Translations under genes and position numbers: made by a program
The notes under the pieces: model-generated
Seen by the model: only the letters and a program-made list of their open reading frames with translations
Databases searched by the model: none
What the model was told of the DNA's origin: nothing
Shown here: positions 12,005 through 24,370 of the stretch, in pieces
Layout: every line of letters starts with the position of its first letter
Numbering within the stretch: position 1 is the stretch's first letter
Origin: Inia geoffrensis
Taxonomy: Eukaryota > Chordata > Mammalia > Artiodactyla > Iniidae
Length of the DNA stretch: 64,000 bases
Reading direction: 5' to 3'
NCBI GenBank assembly: GCA_036417435.1
Contig: CM070903.1
Coordinates: 53,358,001-53,422,000, forward strand

Positions 12005-12688
12005 ATGGCTTATCTCTTCCAACTAGGCTTACAAGACGCAACATCACCTATTATAGAAGAACTTCTACAATTTCACGATCACACGTTAATAATTGTTTTC
12101 CTAATTAGCTCTTTAGTTCTCTACATCATTACCTTAATACTTACAACTAAGTTAACACACACTAGCACAATAGACGCCCAAGAAGTAGAGACCATTTGAA
12201 CCGTTCTTCCCGCCTTCATCTTAATCCTAATTGCCCTACCCTCCCTACGAATTCTCTACATGATAGACAAAATCAACGACCCCTCTCTTACCGTAAAGAC
12301 AGTAGGACATCAATGATACTGAAGCTACGAATATACCGACTATGAAGACCTAAATTTTGACTCCTACATAATCCCAACCCAAAACCTAAAACCAGGAGAA
12401 CTACGACTCCTAGAAGTAGACAATCGAATGGTCCTACCTATACAAATAACAATCCGAGTTCTAATCTTCTCTGAAGATGTACTACACTCATGAACCGTTC
12501 CCTCTCTAGGTCTAAAAACAGACGTAGTCCCTGGGCGTCTAAATCAAACAACCCTAATGTCAACATGACCCGGCCTATTTTACGGACAGTGTTCAGAAAT
12601 CTGCGGCTCAAACCATAGCTTCATGCCAATCGTTCTCGAACTAGTGCCTTTAGAGAGCTTCGAAAAATGATCTGTGTCTATAATATAA
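12005..12688 (+). pseudogene. COX2: COX2 (cytochrome c oxidase subunit 2), NUMT copy, open in mt code
   Basis: COX2 holds the CuA centre that accepts electrons from cytochrome c in complex IV. The copy is 684 nt: ATG, 227 codons, TAA at 12686-12688, with no frameshift or mitochondrial stop. Two N-terminal membrane segments are followed by the aromatic electron-entry segment (HQWYWSYEY near residue 102). The CuA ligand region [13 protein letters not shown] is intact at about residues 196-208. TGA Trp codons block nuclear translation beyond residue 71. It looks unusually clean next to ND1 and COX1. Confidence 0.96.
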
Positions 12689-12691
12689 ACT

Positions 12692-12759
12692 CATTAAGAA
12701 GCTAAATTAGCGTTAACCTTTTTAGTTAAAGATTGAGAGCCATAAACTCCCCTTAATGA
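12692..12759 (+). pseudogene. tRNA-Lys (UUU), NUMT copy
   Basis: The acceptor CATTAAG pairs perfectly with CTTAATG plus A. The anticodon loop reads CTTTTTA, so position 37 next to the TTT anticodon is T instead of the near-universal purine, a probable lesion. It lies between COX2 and ATP8, as in placental mtDNA. Confidence 0.93.
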
Positions 12760-12760
12760 T

Positions 12761-12952
12761 ATGCCACAACTGGATACATCAACATGACTTCTTACTATCT
12801 CATCCACACTTCTTACCCTTTTTACATTATTTCAACTAAAAATTTCAAAGCATTTCTACTCCCCTTCCCTTAAATCAATACACACCAAACCACAAAAACA
12901 ACAAACCCCCTGAAATAACACATGAACGAAAATCTATTTACCCCTTTCATAA
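12761..12952 (+). pseudogene. ATP8: ATP8 (ATP synthase subunit 8), NUMT copy, open in mt code
   Basis: ATP8 is a small single-pass subunit of the ATP synthase membrane part. The copy starts with the conserved MPQLDTSTW N-terminus and runs 63 codons to TAA at 12950-12952, the length usual in cetaceans. Its 3' end overlaps ATP6 by 31 nt in another frame, as in mtDNA. No lesion is seen under the mitochondrial code. Confidence 0.95.
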
Positions 12953-13599
12953 TCCCAATAATACTAGGTATTCCTATTACCTCATTAATCATTATGCTTC
13001 CTGCTATATTATTCCCAACACCAAACCGACTAGTTAATAATCGCCTACTCTCTATCCAACAATGAATAACTAAGCTTTTATCAAAACAATTAATAAACAC
13101 ACACAACCCTAAAGGACAGACCTGATCCCTAATACTGATCTCACTTATCCTATTTATCACCTCCACTAATCTTCTTGGAATATTACCCCACTCATTTACA
13201 CCCACTACTCAACTCTCAATGAATTTAGGTATAGCCATCCCCCTATGAGCTGGCACCGTCATTACAGGCTTCCATAATAAAACAAAAGTATCTCTAGCTC
13301 ACTTACCGCAAGGCACACCTACTTTCCTAATCCCCATGCTAGTAATAATCAAGACTATCAGCCTATTCATTCAACCAATAGCACTAGCTGTACGACTGAC
13401 CGCCAATGTTACAGCAGGTCACCTATTATTACACCTCATCAGAAGCGCAACTCTCGCACTAACAAATATCAACCTATTCACAGCTCTTATTACATTCACC
13501 GTCCTAACCCTATTAATTATCCTCGAATTCGCCGTCGCCCTAATTCAAGCTTATGTATTTACTTTACTAGTAAGCTTATACCTACACGACAATACATAA
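12922..13599 (+). pseudogene. ATP6: ATP6 (ATP synthase subunit a), NUMT copy, damaged
   Basis: ATP6 forms the proton half-channels of ATP synthase. The copy starts MNENLF and ends LYLHDNT plus TAA at 13597-13599. It is 678 nt against 681 expected: one codon, probably the Phe of the AHFLPQGTP motif, is missing at 13302/13303. Codon 174 (13441-13443) in the LIGGATLAL motif is AGA, a mitochondrial stop, and the next Gly is Ser, so GGA GGC has become AGA AGC. The essential Arg in the ALAVRLTAN segment is present. The frame is otherwise intact. The stop codon overlaps the COX3 ATG by 1 nt, as usual. Confidence 0.95.
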
Positions 13600-13811
13600 T
13601 GACCTACCAAACTCACTCATACCACATAGTAAATCCCAGCTCTTGACCTCTTACAGGAGCCCTCTCAGCACTGTTCATAACATCAGGCCTAATCATATGG
13701 TTTCACTTCAACTCAGTAATCCTACTATCCCTAGGCTTATTAACAAATATTTTAACAATATACCAATGATGACGAGATATTATTTGAGAAAGTACCTTCC
13801 AAGGCCACCAT
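13599..13811 (+). pseudogene. COX3: COX3 (cytochrome c oxidase subunit 3), 5' fragment in NUMT
   Basis: COX3 is a membrane subunit of complex IV. Only codons 1-71 are present, from ATG ACC TAC CAA to the STFQGHH motif, after which mitochondrial homology ends and nuclear sequence begins. No frameshift is seen. The conserved Arg at codon 63 (13785-13787) has become TGA, a CGA-to-TGA change typical of CpG decay. The rest of COX3 was never part of the insert or was lost at integration. Confidence 0.95.
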
Positions 13812-13989
13812 TTTAGGTAGTGAGTGACTAGTATAGGGTAGTGATTCTTTAATTGTGTGGGTCGCATAAGCCCCTTTGAGAAGATTAATAGTAATAATAA
13901 TATTTGTATTATACTTCAGTACTTTTCATTTGTCAGGTACAATTTTAATTTTTATATAAAACGTGTATTATTTCATTTAATCGTATCTT

Positions 13990-14092
13990 CAAATCATTCC
14001 TATGTGCTATTATCTTACCCATTATACACATGAGAAAACTGAGGCACTGAAGATTAAATGACTTGCTCAAGAGCACACACCTGCCCTATTGA
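13990..14092 (-). mobile_element. MIR SINE fragment
   Basis: It reads as the reverse complement of the MIR core: tgagaaaactgaggcac followed by a degenerate acttgctcaagagcacaca. It is old, truncated and diverged. Confidence 0.7.
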
Positions 14093-14602
14093 AAGGGAGA
14101 TAGCATTATATTTATAATATTTATAATGTAATTCTGAAAATTCTAACAGGATTAGGACAAGTGTCTTGCTTTTATCAACTAATTCTATAATCAAATAATA
14201 CGTTTCTTATTCATATTCATAGAGACTAGTCACAGAATTATCCAAGAGATTATCTATTATCTAAGTTTCATTTAGTGGCAACAGTAAACAAACTATTTTA
14301 AGCTAAAAAGAGAATTTATTGGCCTGGAGTGCTAGGAAGTACAGGGTACAGATGACTTTAGGTCTGGCTGGATTCAGGTACTAAAACATGTCATAGGATA
14401 TTGTCTCTCCCTATCTCTCTACATGTTTTCCTCAGTATTAACTTCATTTTTTAACATGAGAAGCTGAGTATCCCAAAGGCTTGGAAGGTGGACCATGAGT
14501 CAGCTTGTATTTCTGTCCTGGCTCCTTCATTTATTAACTAGTAATTTCCAGTGATATCCCATTAGAAAGAGAAATTCTGAATACACTCTTCCTCATTTTT
14601 TA

Positions 14603-14672
14603 CTACTAGATAGCACCTGGAATGGTGCTGGCCCACAGTAGGTGCTCATTAAAATTTGTTGAATGAATGACA
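14603..14672 (+). mobile_element. MIR/L2-like 3' end
   Basis: Contains agcacctggaatggtgctgg followed by a cacagtaggtgctcattaaa-like tail and a tgaatgaatga end, the typical 3' signature shared by MIR and L2 copies. The family call is uncertain. Confidence 0.5.
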
Positions 14673-16099
14673 TCATGTAATAACAAACACTTGTTCAGGT
14701 ACTGTAAGAGGTTAAGGCAGACCCCTGTTTTTTAAGATATTTAAGCTAAAATGTTATTCATAAGCTTTGTTAGCTGTACAGTGATATTTTACCCAAGTTT
14801 TGATTTCTGTAAGAAAACATGTATTAGAGATGATAAGTTCAAAATATAGAAAAGGCAATGTAGATATGATACACATAAAAAACATGAAAGTGTACATTGA
14901 ATGACTTAAAAAGTTATAAATTGCCAATGGCAAAATGCAAATAGATACTGGTAAGTTATTCACTAAATTGAGCCCTTACAAACAATTTCAGTGTTATATT
15001 AGGTACAAAGCATCATTACCTGCTGTTTTTCTATGCATTTTCAGCAAAAGCATATTCATAGTTTGTGTAATAAGCGTTTATGAAGCTTGAATGAGACTTA
15101 TAAAGCAACTAAATGGGTTTTCCCTGGACTCCTGTTTGTATTTTACATGTGGATATATAGTCAGCTCAAACTCATTCAAGTACAGAAAGGTGATATGTTT
15201 CTTCTTAAATGAGTACAGCAGAGTCCATAGGTAGATTTTTAGCTACATTATATTAAAAGTGTTTCTAAGTCAAACATATGAAAGCTTCTGCTTAATATAG
15301 ACTTCAGGGAAAAACAATTCCAGTTAAGCATGTTTTCTCTCTAAATCTAAAGGTTTGTAAGTTTGTAAGTTTACAAATCTAAAGGTTTGTAAGTGTATTC
15401 ACACAAAATATTTACACAAATATTCACAAAAATATGTAAAATTAACCATTTTTAAATGATCTGAGTATTCGAAACTAATGTGCTTATTATATAGAACATA
15501 TAAAGTTTAAACCTTTCTTAATGATTTAGGGGTGAACATCATGAATATCAGTTACACACTGGTGCACTCAGGTGTTTGGGATTATTTGCTTTTGTTCTAA
15601 ATGACGTTACTATTATCATGGCTCCCATTAAGAGTTATTTATTTATCTATACCCATTTTATGCTAAAGGGCTTAATGTTCCTTACAAAAATAATACATTT
15701 TTAAGTACTTAACTAATTTTAAGAAAATGAGGCAATCAAGACACAAATGAATTAAGTAAAACCAATAAAATGAGGCTGGGGATGATATTAGTACAAAGTG
15801 TGTGTTAGGAAGTGCTGTTTATTTGTTAGAGGAAGGCACAAGTGAGTAGCAGCCAACAAAAACAGGGATATGTCACATGTACTGCAAGTTCTCATGTTCA
15901 GATGTGCAGAAGAATCAGAACTATTTCTGGTCCTGAGAAAAACTTTCTGGTGTTTCCATGTGTTCCCATATGCTCTCTAATTCTACCTGGCATGTCTTAC
16001 CACTCCTCACTGACTAACTCAAAACACTGCTCAGAAATCTGTGATGCATTCCTAGAACGGCATTGTTAGGTGCCCCTCCTTTGTAATACTGTCATTTGA

Positions 16100-16285
16100 G
16101 ACATATCAGTATCACTGCACTTGAAACAGTGTATTATAATTACTTCTTTAATCATCTTTCTGCACCATGGTTTTGAAAGCTTCTTAATAGCAGTGGCTGT
16201 GTGTTATTCATTATATTTTTTACAAAACCTAGCAGTGTCTGGAAAATTACAGATAATCAATAACTATATCTTGAATGAATAAAAG
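16100..16285 (+). mobile_element. L2-like 3' end
   Basis: Has a degenerate cttaatagcagtggctgtgt block, a cctagcagtgtctgg block and an aataactatatcttgaatga end, resembling L2 3' ends. Diverged. Confidence 0.5.
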
Positions 16286-16531
16286 GGTACTGGTATTGTA
16301 CTAAAGAACTTCCTAAATAATATACTCATTATAAAGATAAAAAGCTACTTTCTTAGAGCTATTTCTTTTAATCTTCCTCATTGTACATGCAGTTCAGAAA
16401 AACAACAACTTTATAGCTGAACCAACACATCTGCAATTAGGGGGCTCAACTCAGAGATAAATTTTAGAGGAATGGTTGGATTAAGAATCATTATACAATC
16501 TTAAGAAGTTATTTCACCCAAATGCTTGATA

Positions 16532-17346
16532 TACAGTAGTCCCTCAGTGGATGCCTGAAACCGCCGATATACAGCACCCTGTATATACTATGTTTTTTCC
16601 TATACATACATGCATATGATAGTTTAATGTATAAATTAGGCATAGTAAGAGATTAACAACAATAATAAAATAGAACAATTATAACCATTTACTGTAATAA
16701 AAGTTATGTGAATGTGGTCTCCCTCTCTCTCTTTCTGAAAATATCTTATTGTACAGATTGAATGCTTTTTCCATATTAACTAAGCACGTATCCTGCACTG
16801 TGACTGTAACTTTTACAGGCTGAGGTGCTACAGCAAAACTAGCATGCATTTCTCTTTCATTCTTCACGATTTCACGGATAGAAGATTCCTTCTTATCATA
16901 GATCTTAGCAACCACAGCATGCAATTTTTTTCTTTCCTATCAATTCACCTTTTCGCTTAAAGGAAGCACTTTATGGCTTCTCTTTGGCATATCTGAATTG
17001 CCAGCATTACTACTGTTATACTTTGGGGCTATTATTAGGTAAAATAAGGGTTACTTGAATGCAAGCGCTGTGATAGCTCAGCAGTTGGTCTGATAACTCA
17101 GATGACTACTAAGGGACAACTATTAAGTGACTAACAGGCTGGATGCACTGGACAACGAGATGATTCACGTCCCGCTTGGGATGGAGCCAACAGCACGAGA
17201 TTTCATCATGCTACTCAGAACAGCCAGCAATTTTAAAAACGTATGAATTATTTCTGGAATTTTCCATTTAAGATTTTTGGACTGCAGTTGACCAAGAGTA
17301 ACTGAACCAAGGAAGTCAAAACTGAAGATAAGGCGGGACTACTATG
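16532..17346 (+). mobile_element. Tigger-type DNA transposon remnant (TcMar-Tigger)
   Basis: The left end begins cagtagtccctcagtggatg and is followed by a tgcctgaaaccgcc segment. The right end reads gataaggcgggactact, so the termini are imperfect inverted repeats, next to TA-rich sites. A minus-strand frame inside (16679-16924) encodes a KIYDKKESSIREIVK-like segment and SFAVAPQ. This resembles Tigger/CENP-B-type transposase, so this is a decayed deletion derivative rather than a pure MITE. It is not active. Confidence 0.7.
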
Positions 17347-17740
17347 TATTAAGCAGTATTAAGTTCAAGGTTACTTTCCCTGGAAAGTACCTTGAAAGCA
17401 GTGGTCCTATGCTGCTCCTTTAAATGAGGAGCTGTGTGCTTCACCAGTTAGTGAAACTGGGTGTACCATTGTCTTTTGTACAGAAACCCAGGCATGTGTG
17501 GGCCAAGGCAGAATTCTACTTCAGTATGTAGAGAAATGTTAAATGTCATTAAGCATGCCAGAAATAAAGACTGCTCTAGTTGGTGTGGTTTTTTGTTTGT
17601 TTTTAAGGTTTTTTGTTTTTTTGTCTCTTTCTCGAATTAAGCTATTGGCTATCACTTCTTACTGCTCTTTGAAACCTACCTACTCAAAAATTTCAGTTTC
17701 TAGCTTAAGACGAATTGGTAAACTAGATATGTAGGCTTAA
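17347..17740. other. Unassigned spacer
   Basis: No gene or recognised repeat between the Tigger relic and the next SINE. It includes a T/G-rich stretch near 17585-17625. Confidence 0.55.
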
Positions 17741-17879
17741 TTTTTTTTTTTTTTTTTTTTTTTGGCTGCGCCACACTGCATGCAGGATCTTCCCTGACCA
17801 GGGGTTGACAGGGATTGAGCCCGTGCCCCCCTGCAGTGGAAGCGGTGAGTCTTAACCACTGGACCACCAGGGAATTCCC
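17741..17879 (-). mobile_element. CHR-1-type tRNA-derived SINE
   Basis: On the + strand it shows poly-T, then the tail, and ends with ccaccagggaattccc. On its own strand it therefore starts GGGAATTCCCTGGTGG and ends in poly-A. This head is an older cetartiodactyl SINE subfamily than the GGCTTCCCTGG copies. Flanking 7-bp words (taggctt and tagactt) may be a decayed target duplication. Confidence 0.85.
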
Positions 17880-18084
17880 TAGACTTTTTGTTAATTTATC
17901 TAAATAAAAATAAGATGAACCTCAAATAGGTACCTGAGGAATTTCCGCTAAGCATGTGGTAGCTTAGGTGGGTACTAAACCTGCTTTTCTTTCAGATTCC
18001 CTATCTATATGAAGGGCACCAAAGGCTATTCAATTATCCAAACTACAAATGTGAAAAACATTTTCATGTTTGAGCTCTCTCTTA

Positions 18085-18870
18085 CCTCTTCATATCCAGT
18101 TATTCCACAAGCTATGCCATTTAACTTCTGAAATAGCTCTGCTCCAGTTTGTCAACTCTTCCTTTATTGGGGGCTCATATCATCTTATAAGGATGACTGC
18201 AGGAATGTCCTGTCTGGTCTCTGTACTTTTCATCTTAGCCCCTCCATTCCAACCATCACATTCACCTTTTGGAGACTTTTCCCAAATGCAAATCCTTCTA
18301 TACATATGCAACATCCTTAGGATAAAAGCCAAACTCCTTATTCACTTATTCATTCACACAAAATTTTGACACACTATGCACTGTACTGGGTTCTTTACAT
18401 ATAAAAGCTTTCCAGGATCGTATTTCTTCCTTGATTCATCTCCTAGCATCCCCTGGTCATATCCTGTGAGTACACCCACCATTCAGAGCTATGAACTCTT
18501 CTAGAATGCAGAACGTTCTCTCACACTTCCAAGCTTCTGCACATCCTGGTGCTTCAGTGTGAAGTTCCTTTCTCTCTTCACCCTTCAAGACTCATCTCCT
18601 TCTCTGTGAAAACCTTCTTGGCACTCCTGCCTATTACTGGGCAGGGATAGAAACTTTCTCTTTGGTGGCCATATAGCCATGTTTTTCTACATACCACTTA
18701 AGTGAACATTTTAATCTTGATGTTTGTAACTGTTTCCTGGCATTACTTTCCTAATAGACTGTAAAGACGGGGTATTATCTTGTTCATCTTGGTATTCCCA
18801 GAGCTTTACAGGACATCTAACAAATAGTGAATGTTTGGTTAATGTTTACTGAAGAAATTACTGAATGGCC
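18085..18870 (+). mobile_element. L2-like LINE 3' region, diverged
   Basis: Pyrimidine-rich with the L2-type phrase ttaggataaaagccaaactc at about 18316, then a ctcatctccttctctgtgaa block and an agactgtaaagacggggta 3' segment. Strongly decayed and probably in pieces. Confidence 0.5.
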
Positions 18871-18939
18871 ACCTCCCTGCTTTAGATGGGCAATACATTG
18901 ATGGTGCTACTGTGATACAAACCCTGTTGTATGTCTTGG

Positions 18940-19085
18940 TTATTTGTAAAATTATCTTCTACTTTCCCTTCCAGTTAGACAGTAAGGCCCTGTAGGGCAG
19001 TGAGTTCTTTCTCCCATGTACCTAGTAAAAGCCTTTGCACATAGTAAGTAAGTACTCAATCCATAATTGTTGAACTGAATTTTGA
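18940..19085 (+). mobile_element. L2-like 3' end
   Basis: Contains agacagtaaggccctgtagg followed by a gcacatagtaagtaagtactc tail variant. This is a second short L2-type 3' terminus next to the previous one. Confidence 0.5.
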
Positions 19086-22000
19086 AAGCACTCCAACATA
19101 TTTCTCTGTAGTCTGTTTGAACTTCCAAAATGATGACTTCATTGCTGTATGCTCATTAAAGGGGTATAAAGAAGGAATTGGAGAACTTCCTAGGGAAATC
19201 ATTTCTTCTCTGAGTTCCTGTTTTCTTCTGGCTTGCTACCACTCTGATTGACTAAGCATTAGGCTTGGGCAGAGAAGGGCCAGGAAACTGTGGGAGGAAA
19301 AGCTATATCATGCAATAGAGACTCCATCAAAATAAAAATAAAATTGGATTTTTGATGGCAGAAACAGATTGAGGAAAATTGTTGGAAATATTAATTCAAG
19401 GAGTATCGTGGGTGAGAGGAGGCAGAATCAGAAAACAGTGTGGGGGGAAGGAAGCAGTTAAAGTGAGGCAGTTTGACAGTCTGTGGTGGATACCCTCTCT
19501 GGTATGACTAATTGAGAATTGATTGTGCATACAGAAAGGGTATGTTTTATTAAGGGAAACGTTTTTCCCTTTTGTCTTTATGAAATCCGCTCCTCTGCAG
19601 ATGTTATTCCCTTCCCATACTGAACCTTCATTAATTTATAATTCACTGCGTTGCTTTAAAAGTGCTGTGCAGATTTCCTGTTTCTCTCACATACAGTGCT
19701 TCTAATAAAGTCAAGTAGGATATAGGTTGAAATGCCACTTGTCTTGAGAGCTGCATGCCAGACTTGCTGGTGCCAAAACATTTCACCAGTCGTCTCTTAG
19801 ATCATTGTAAATGTTTCGAAGTGCCATTTTGCAAGCTCCATGAAAGTAAATTTGAGCTCTAAAACAACTCTTTTACTATTGACTATAAATTGACTTTGGT
19901 TTCTGGAATCTGAAATCAAAGCTAAATGGAGTCTCTTAGTGCGGCTCTGTTAAGTTTAAGGACAGGTACGCTCACAGAGCAAGGAGCATCATTTCACTAA
20001 ATGCAGACTCTGAGGGCAGAGGCAATAGGAGTGGAGAGAAGAAAATGAGTCCCCCTCCACCACCCTAACTGCTCTCTCTGCCAGTAAATCTGACAGAAGT
20101 TGGGAAATCACTGGATAACGAAATATAGAAGTCAAAATGGCTTTTCGATTTCTAGTTGCTCAACGTGCTGTTAGTGAAGATGGGAAACAAGAAGTAGGTT
20201 TAACACCATTTTTTAATTGAATCTTGCTGTATGGATACATAGAAAATAGGAAGATAACTTGACAATTTAGATAATTTTTAAAAATTTAAACATTTTGAAT
20301 ATGAAATGCCTAAGAATTACCTAGGTAGAGACTTTGGGTCTTTTTTAGAGACTTCAAGTAAGTTTGGAGTGTGGTAGGGGGAGCTGTTTGTGGGGGTGTT
20401 GGAGTGGGTACATTAGGATGAACTATCATCAGGGGTTAAAATCTCATACATCCCACAGGTTCAAGCTACATGGGGATTAATGGAAATATGTGCCTGGACG
20501 AAATGGGCAATAGATATTCAGCTCTGGTTGGTCACTGCCAAACGAGAAAGCAGGCCCATTGGAACCATACTTTGTATTTTTCCAAGAGAAACTAGAAAAC
20601 TGTTTTTTTGTCATGCATTCTCAAATGAATATCTGCAACTAGCTAAACATTGAAATTTTGTGATGATCAAATAAAACACGTATTTGGGACAATTGAGCTA
20701 CAAGTTTGAGACCCCTGGATTTGAGTCTTACTGGGGAAGTAAGACTCACAACGTGTTAAGAAATTCAAAAGAAGTATAAGCCATTACATAATTAGATGTT
20801 AAATTAAATAAAATGAGGCGTCAGTTGACAAATTTATAAGTGTAGAAGGGGAGAGCTCAATGTTGGCTGTGGTTAAACCAGAATTATGTGAAGGAGTGTG
20901 ATGTTATCTGAAACTTAAAGAATGAGTGGCTATTTGTCACAGTAAGCAGGGGAGGCAAGCATTCCAAACAAAAGTAGTATGAAGCCTAGAGATGATAATT
21001 TGGGAAGACAGTGAATAGCTTATACTAAGTGAGAACAAAGAAAGGACTAAAACCGTTTCTTCTAACCCCTAGTCCATTGTTTTCTCCTCCATGCTCTGTC
21101 ACCTCCTATCCTGACTTACGATGAAATAGAGATATTCATTAAGAAACTAAATATTTATTGAATACCTACTCTGTGCCAAGCACTAGTTCAGGCTCTAGAT
21201 GACAGTTCCTGTTAATACATGCTCTCCCATAGGTGTGGACACAGGTCAAACCAACCTTATTACAAATTGATTACATGGACAGTCACACTGGATACACTTT
21301 AATTATTCTAGAAGAAAGTGGAATTATTTGAGAATTTCCATAATCCTGTGAAAATATAATCAAAAATAATATTTTAATATGAGATTCTATAGTATGTCAA
21401 ATATACTCGTGTCAAATATTTCTAGAAGCAAATGGGTATAAAACAATCTCATGTTCATCAAAAGTTTATAAAAAATTAGAAGTGGATAGTCAAACTAAAA
21501 CAACAGTTTGGTCAGTTAATGAATAAATTCCATTCAACAGCCATCAAAATGAATATTTATCATCAGGACAAATATTAAAATCAGTATAAGTAATATTTTT
21601 ATACTTTGCTTCCTTACTTCTCATGCACTTTGAGAAGGTGCCACATAGATTTGTGGAGAGATAGGTAGAGAGCTTAAAAGAGAAAGAACAACTATTTTGG
21701 GGGGTGGGAGCAATACTGGTATGTCCCCCCAAAAATCTTTCATTATATATAACATTTCATTTTATGAAAAAACAGTATACATGTATAAATATAAAGATAC
21801 TTGGCTTTCTAGCTTCAGCAAATACCTTTGTACTTTCTAAAATATAGATTGAAATATATATTAATTTTATAGATTGACATATATATAAAAAGACCCATAT
21901 TTAACAGTGTAAAATGTAATGTGTTTAAAGAGTAATTACATTGTTAATCAATGAATATGAGTAAGTACTGGGGGGGGAAGCTTTATTCAATTGTTCATTG

Positions 22001-24115
22001 CCCATAGCAAAATAAATTGCAGAAGATAAAGCTAACAAAAGCCTATGTTGATGTTTCAAACTCAGTATTACTCTTAAAACACAATCAAACAGTTGGAAAC
22101 CATTCCAAAAGCATGAAAGTCTAGGTAGTTTAATATAAAGTATGTACTTACAAAGCTTGTATTGCATAGTGACATTCAGCTGAAAAATGCTATATTGCTG
22201 GCCTAACCTCTCTATCCGTTTCTCAGTCTTCTTATCCTGGCACTCTTCCAAGACACACAGAATATTAGCTGTGCACTCTCTAAATTTAACTTGAAAATTG
22301 AGAGAGATCAGATCCATATGTACAAGAAAAATAAGGTGTTGGCATGGCCCTCTTAAATCTGTATCTTGGATATTATTTTTAAAAGCTACTCCTTCATAGC
22401 TGACATACTACATGCAGTTTAACCTTATTTTGTTGCATACCTTTCAGAAAACCATATTTCAAACATGAAAAGGGATACAAATCAATATCGCTTAATAATT
22501 TTGATTAAAAACTATATACCCAAAAGGAACATCCCAGCATTTGAATTTCAGTAATATTTCACCTTCCTCAGTCCTGTTTCTACTGTGTCAGCACAACATT
22601 ATCTCGGGCAGCAGCTATTAGGGTGGTTGTGTCTTTAATGGTGGCTCTCTTGTGTACCCTTTACTTCCTGCTCTGATGGAATTTTTATCTTCACAAATAT
22701 ATTTCCTAATTTGTCTATTTCTGTGTCCAGTAAGTCTATATGCTGAGAAGGTAAATGTGCAGAAACCTTTAAGTGACATAACTTTAAAAACAGAATTTTC
22801 TAACAATGAACAACTTGACACACTTTCTTAAGGCATTTTGAATAAAAGGTTAAAATTTCTTAAGTTTTTTGATTTGCTATTTACAAGAATTAGGAGTTTG
22901 GAGGGTTTTGAGAAAAAGAGGATTACTCAATGAGTACCACCTGCATCACAAGGCTAAACTAATTCTCTTGAAATTTTAAAATTTGCAGTTACTCTAAAAA
23001 AATCCTTTGTTGACTACATTTTTCATAGTGAATGTGTTATAATATATAACTGTGGAATATTGAGGCCATGGATTCAGAGAAGAGATGAAGCTATTTAGGA
23101 ATTGGGGAGATTTTGTTCTGTTACTGAAGTATTTTCCCTGAAGTCACTTAGTCAATAGAAGGAATAGCAGTTTCCCAGGGACTGCAGATTACTTTATCTG
23201 GATGATTGGCAATTTATAAAATTTGCATCCTTCCTAAGGATGTTTTTTTATAATGCACAGACATTTGTTACCACAAGCAAGATTAAAATAAGCTAACAAA
23301 ATGTGCAGTTTTTTTTGCCATAGTTAGTGCCTGTAAAATATCTGCCTCTCTCAAAGAGCCAATCTGTCAACCTCCATGTCAGTGCAAGGTAATGTATAGA
23401 ACAGAGGCAGACAGTTATGTCTTAGACAGTTAAGTATGTTTATTTTCTTGTCCAAGTGCATTATAGAGTGTTGGTAAATTCACCTTTTTTTCACCAAAAT
23501 TTTCACTGAAAGCTTCTACTTAGAGGAATATTTGACTCATGAAATGCAACGTAATAGAACAATAATTGAAAATAATTAGTAAGTTTGCACTGTTTATATT
23601 ATTCATAATCCTGGTTCCCAAACATAAAGTTTCTGTATACAGAGTTTTTAGTTAGTAAAAAAAAAAAAAAAGTAGTGAGCATTTTAGAAAGGAAATTTTT
23701 CTAAATTTTTGTTACTTTTGGTTATTCAAGACAGGCAAATCTCAGTCTACAAAGAGATTTCAAGGGTCTTCAGGTGAGGTGCCTAGTTTTTTCTTTATAT
23801 TTTCTACTTCTTAACTGTAAGCACACTGGGACAAATAAATTTTATTGCATTGGATGCTCATGGAATAATGTAGTATATTTTCTGTTTTATAGGAAAATGT
23901 ATTTTATCATCAAAAGAAAGAAAATAGTCTTATCAAGAAATAATCCTTCCCAGAATAGGTGACTACATTTGCTGATTAATGGGGTTTTAATATGAGGACT
24001 GACTGTGGTTGTCATTGGAAAAGTAGCTACAAAATAATATTGTGGTAGAAATAGCTAATAAGAGATGAAAGTATGTGACTAGTTTGGTGGAGGAAATATG
24101 ATAATATATGCTATG
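19086..24115. other. Non-coding spacer, mostly unassigned
   Basis: No gene, tRNA or young repeat seen over 5 kb. A tttattgaatacctactctg motif near 21150 suggests another old MIR/L2 scrap, and 20880-21010 is weakly L2-like on the minus strand. Short poly-A tracts occur, for example at about 23657. The minus frame of 130 codons at 21925-22317 has no recognisable domain and I regard it as chance. Confidence 0.55.
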
Positions 24116-24119
24116 CTTT

Positions 24120-24370
24120 CTGAACATGTTTTTGAGATGTAATTTGAATTTAGATCTTAATTGTACAGTTCAATGAGTTTTGACAATGCATTCAGCTAAC
24201 CTAACCAAATAGAACATCTCTGTTACCCCAGCTAATTCCCTTATGACCCTTTCCAGTCAATCTCCCCTACCCCTGCCCAGAGACAATCAGTTACAATTTC
24301 TATCATCATAGATTAGTTTTGTCTGTTCTTGAGTTTCTTATAAATGAAATTATATGATATATACTTAGAA
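24120..24370 (-). mobile_element. Old L1M-type 3' end
   Basis: The + strand carries tacagttcaatgagttttga, then tagattagttttgtctgtt and ataaatgaaattatatgata. This is the reverse complement of an L1M-type 3' UTR. Diverged, with no coding content. Confidence 0.65.

Larger units (their letters stand above)
13812..16531. other. Non-coding spacer right of the NUMT
   Basis: No gene seen. It holds a MIR relic, an MIR/L2-like 3' end at 14603-14672, an L2-like 3' end near 16100-16285, and a short local duplication of aaatctaaaggtttgtaagt at 15343-15362 and 15375-15394. The remainder is unassigned AT-rich sequence. Confidence 0.6.

Noticed and set aside
16679..16924. 81-codon minus-strand frame as a new gene
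   Set aside because: It lies within a Tigger transposon and resembles its transposase.
21925..22317. 130-codon minus-strand frame
   Set aside because: No recognisable domain and AT-driven composition. Probably chance.
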